This document shows, in pieces, positions 62,118 to 64,000 of a stretch of DNA of 64,000 nt (position 1 is the stretch's first letter; every line of letters begins with the position of its first letter). The notes beneath the pieces were generated by a model. It was not told the origin of the DNA. It saw only the letters and a list, made by a program, of their open reading frames with translations, and ran no database searches. The translations under genes were made by a program, and so were the position numbers. Location of the stretch: the NCBI GenBank assembly GCA_945643635.1, contig CALZFC010000021.1, forward strand, positions 4,017,001-4,081,000, read 5' to 3'. Source of the DNA: Allodiplogaster sudhausi. Taxonomy: Eukaryota > Nematoda > Chromadorea > Rhabditida > Diplogasteridae.

Positions 62118-64000
62118 TCAAACATAAGAGCGAGAGGACCCTCGACGATGCTGTTTGAAAGTCCGTTTCCAGATCTCAGCAAAGCAGACGCTCGAGTGAA
62201 ACCTGCCATCGTCAAAAATGTTATAAAAGAATGAACATGAAATGAGAATAAAAGAGAAATTTGGCTGCATGAGCGAAATGAGAACGAGGGAGGGTAGACC
62301 TGAAGAATATCGTGAGTGGTGAGCAGCCCCTGACTACGAGTGCCCACGACCTACTGCCATATAACTGCACGATCTCTTCTGTCACTCCTGCCTACAATAA
62401 AGGAATGTGCAACTGCTTCTCCTGTTCGAAGTTCTAAAAGAAACAAATAACAGATATTCCATTTGAACTTTTTGTGCTTCAAAGATATTCATCAGGAAGA
62501 GCGCAATATTGACGATGAGAAGCAGCGTTATGATCTAAAATTAAAGTACTAGTCGAATTGTGTGTGAAAGTCATTCAGGTTTGTTTCACCGACCTGTTTT
62601 CCTGGCTTATGTCGCATAGTCTTGGGATTTTCGATGTCGAGAGCAAGACGGGAGCCAACCATTAGGAGTCCCGATTGTAGTGACACCTGTCATCTCTTAC
62701 TTTTTTGAAGTTTTTAATTGAAAGAAGACAAAGTTCGACTCACAGTTTTTTAAATACCAGTTTGAAAAGTCTACCAAATGAAAAGAAATCGTTGTTTTAT
62801 ATACTGAACAGGCAAGTTTGGCTTAAATGATCGAATTCTAGTCATCCGGCAAAACAAATGTAGGCATCTTTATTTGGAAATTGAAGAAAATGTATCAGTC
62901 CTGTGCGTCATTTACTATGAGAGATGAGAGACCGAGACTACAGAGAAAAGCGATACAGTCATGGTAGAGACACGGAATGACCTCGAATGAAACAATGAGC
63001 TTCTATTCGTGCGAAGAAATTTCTGTGTTTCTCTATCCTTCATATATTCAATGAGCTACATATTACATGGGCACAGATTGCCATGCTTCACTGCAACACT
63101 GCGTGAAATTGTAAAACAAAGACCGCTAACCTGTATTTGGCTCGAGAGATGTTTAACTAATTGAATTCCATACCTGGATTAATCGTAAGAGATTGAGCAG
63201 AAGAAGCATTAGAGAAATCGAGAGACGTTGACGATTGTTCACAAAGGCCAAAATGCCTCCTGAGGAAATATTTTAAAATAAGAAATTTAGTCATATACCA
63301 TGCCACGGCAAAGCACAGTTCATAGTAAAAAGGAGTACTACTAATTATAGCAGATATCATTGCAACCTATGCAGTAGACGAGCTCTCCGATCAGTCCGAC
63401 GACCAGAAGAATCTCATCGAGCAACTCGGCACTCTCGTCCTCCGAGTCTGGTTCGTTGTTGAATGCTAGCACCTTCAATGTAACAAATTCATAAATTGGC
63501 AAGGATTTTTTTTAAGGAAAAGATCCGTGCTTAAAGATTCCAAGCTATATAACAACAAGAAAATGTTTGGATCATAAGCATTATCAAATGTTCAGAGCCT
63601 TTTCGTTACCTTCATCTTCCAGAATGCGCAAAGGCAAGCGAAAATGGCTAGACTGTAGAAGATCATAGACGTTGAGAGAAAAATCTAAAACGGAATATGT
63701 AAAATATTTTCAACCGATCATATGAGCCGATTTCTATTTATCAAGCACTGATTAGTCTGGCTCAATTGAAATTATGTTTTCATGCATATTGTATTCTTTG
63801 GCATAAAACAGCAGTCCCTGTTTCATGAAAGGTCGTTAAGGACGAAGAGTATTGATCTTTCGAGATACCCATTGTGCCATATGAGTGTCGTGGGCGGAGT
63901 AGACATTGAAAAGGGCGACTGAAATGACTGTCGCGATCAGAAAGATGAACCCGACGAAAAGGCCCTCCGCCGTACGCGAGCAGTCAATCTTGATGACGTT
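62118..64000 (-). CDS. Otopetrin-family proton channel, C-terminal half (gene runs off the window)
   Basis: Otopetrins are dimeric, 12-helix proton-selective channels of the plasma membrane. Exons in the window, minus strand: 64000-63869, 63684-63610, 63472-63367, 63259-63174, 62686-62594, 62534-62469, 62391-62300 and 62202-62118, giving 244 residues, all phases matching, TGA at 62,118-62,120. Family hallmarks in order: CSRTAEGLFVGFIFLIATVI, STSMIFYSLAIFACLCAFWK, LLDEILLVVGLIGELVY, LLLLNLLRLIQ, PGKQIITLLLIVNIALFLMN, YGSRSWALVVRGCSPLTIFF, and the near-terminal FRFHSSVCFAEIWK. The C-tail is short and basic (KQHRRGSSRSYV). The N-terminal helices lie to the right of the window. Transcribed towards pdk-1. 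Confidence 0.95.

Noticed and set aside
62400..62440. Extra otopetrin exon reading NFEQEKQLHIPL
   Set aside because: It is the pyrimidine-rich intron end before TTTATTGTAG; skipping it gives the conserved order FLMNIFEAQK to YGSRSW in phase 0.

Overview
This is a eukaryotic nuclear window. Short GC-rich exons sit in long AT-rich introns and very long pyrimidine-rich (CT/TC) low-complexity stretches. Splicing is GT-AG, with one apparent GC-AG intron and one possible 48-base intron. The best guide to the organism is the PDK1 kinase gene: its activation-loop insertion and the residues around its substrate-binding and PH regions look nematode-type. An expanded-LACT-type serine-hydrolase gene and an otopetrin gene agree with that. 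I read the window as nematode DNA, but not from a compact Caenorhabditis-like genome. I cannot name the species, and I have run no search.

Five genes are well supported, each rebuilt exon by exon with consistent reading phase. (1) 6.8-12.8 kb, +: a rhodopsin-type seven-helix receptor. (2) 19.2-23.8 kb, -: a LACT-family beta-lactamase-fold protein. (3) 25.5-32.0 kb, +: a secreted protein with two PAN/apple modules, a Thr-rich and acidic linker and two thrombospondin-1-like modules. (4) 46.9-60.9 kb, +: PDK-1, the master AGC kinase of insulin/PI3K signalling, with kinase and PH domains. (5) 62.1-64.0 kb, -, running off the right edge: the C-terminal half of an otopetrin proton channel, convergent with pdk-1. 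Three further genes are tentative: a 67-codon minus-strand gene at 14.5-15.6 kb, a plus-strand Ser/acidic gene beginning at 34.8 kb that could be the 5' end of pdk-1, and a minus-strand fragment at 24.5-24.9 kb. The products are not an operon and have no obvious shared pathway; they are ordinary neighbouring genes for signalling, surface and enzyme functions.

The remainder is intergenic or intronic. It holds at least five families of non-autonomous repeats: short TTAAAGGA-ended elements, mostly in pdk-1 introns; a 1.1-kb long-inverted-repeat element in a pdk-1 intron; a foldback element filling a LACT intron; a 650-bp inverted-repeat element at 41.6 kb with a relative at 29.4 kb; and tRNA-derived SINE-like pieces. 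There are also a seven-copy 69-bp pyrimidine minisatellite and many CT, AT and CTAT microsatellites. I saw no rRNA genes, intact tRNA genes, CRISPR arrays or viral genes.
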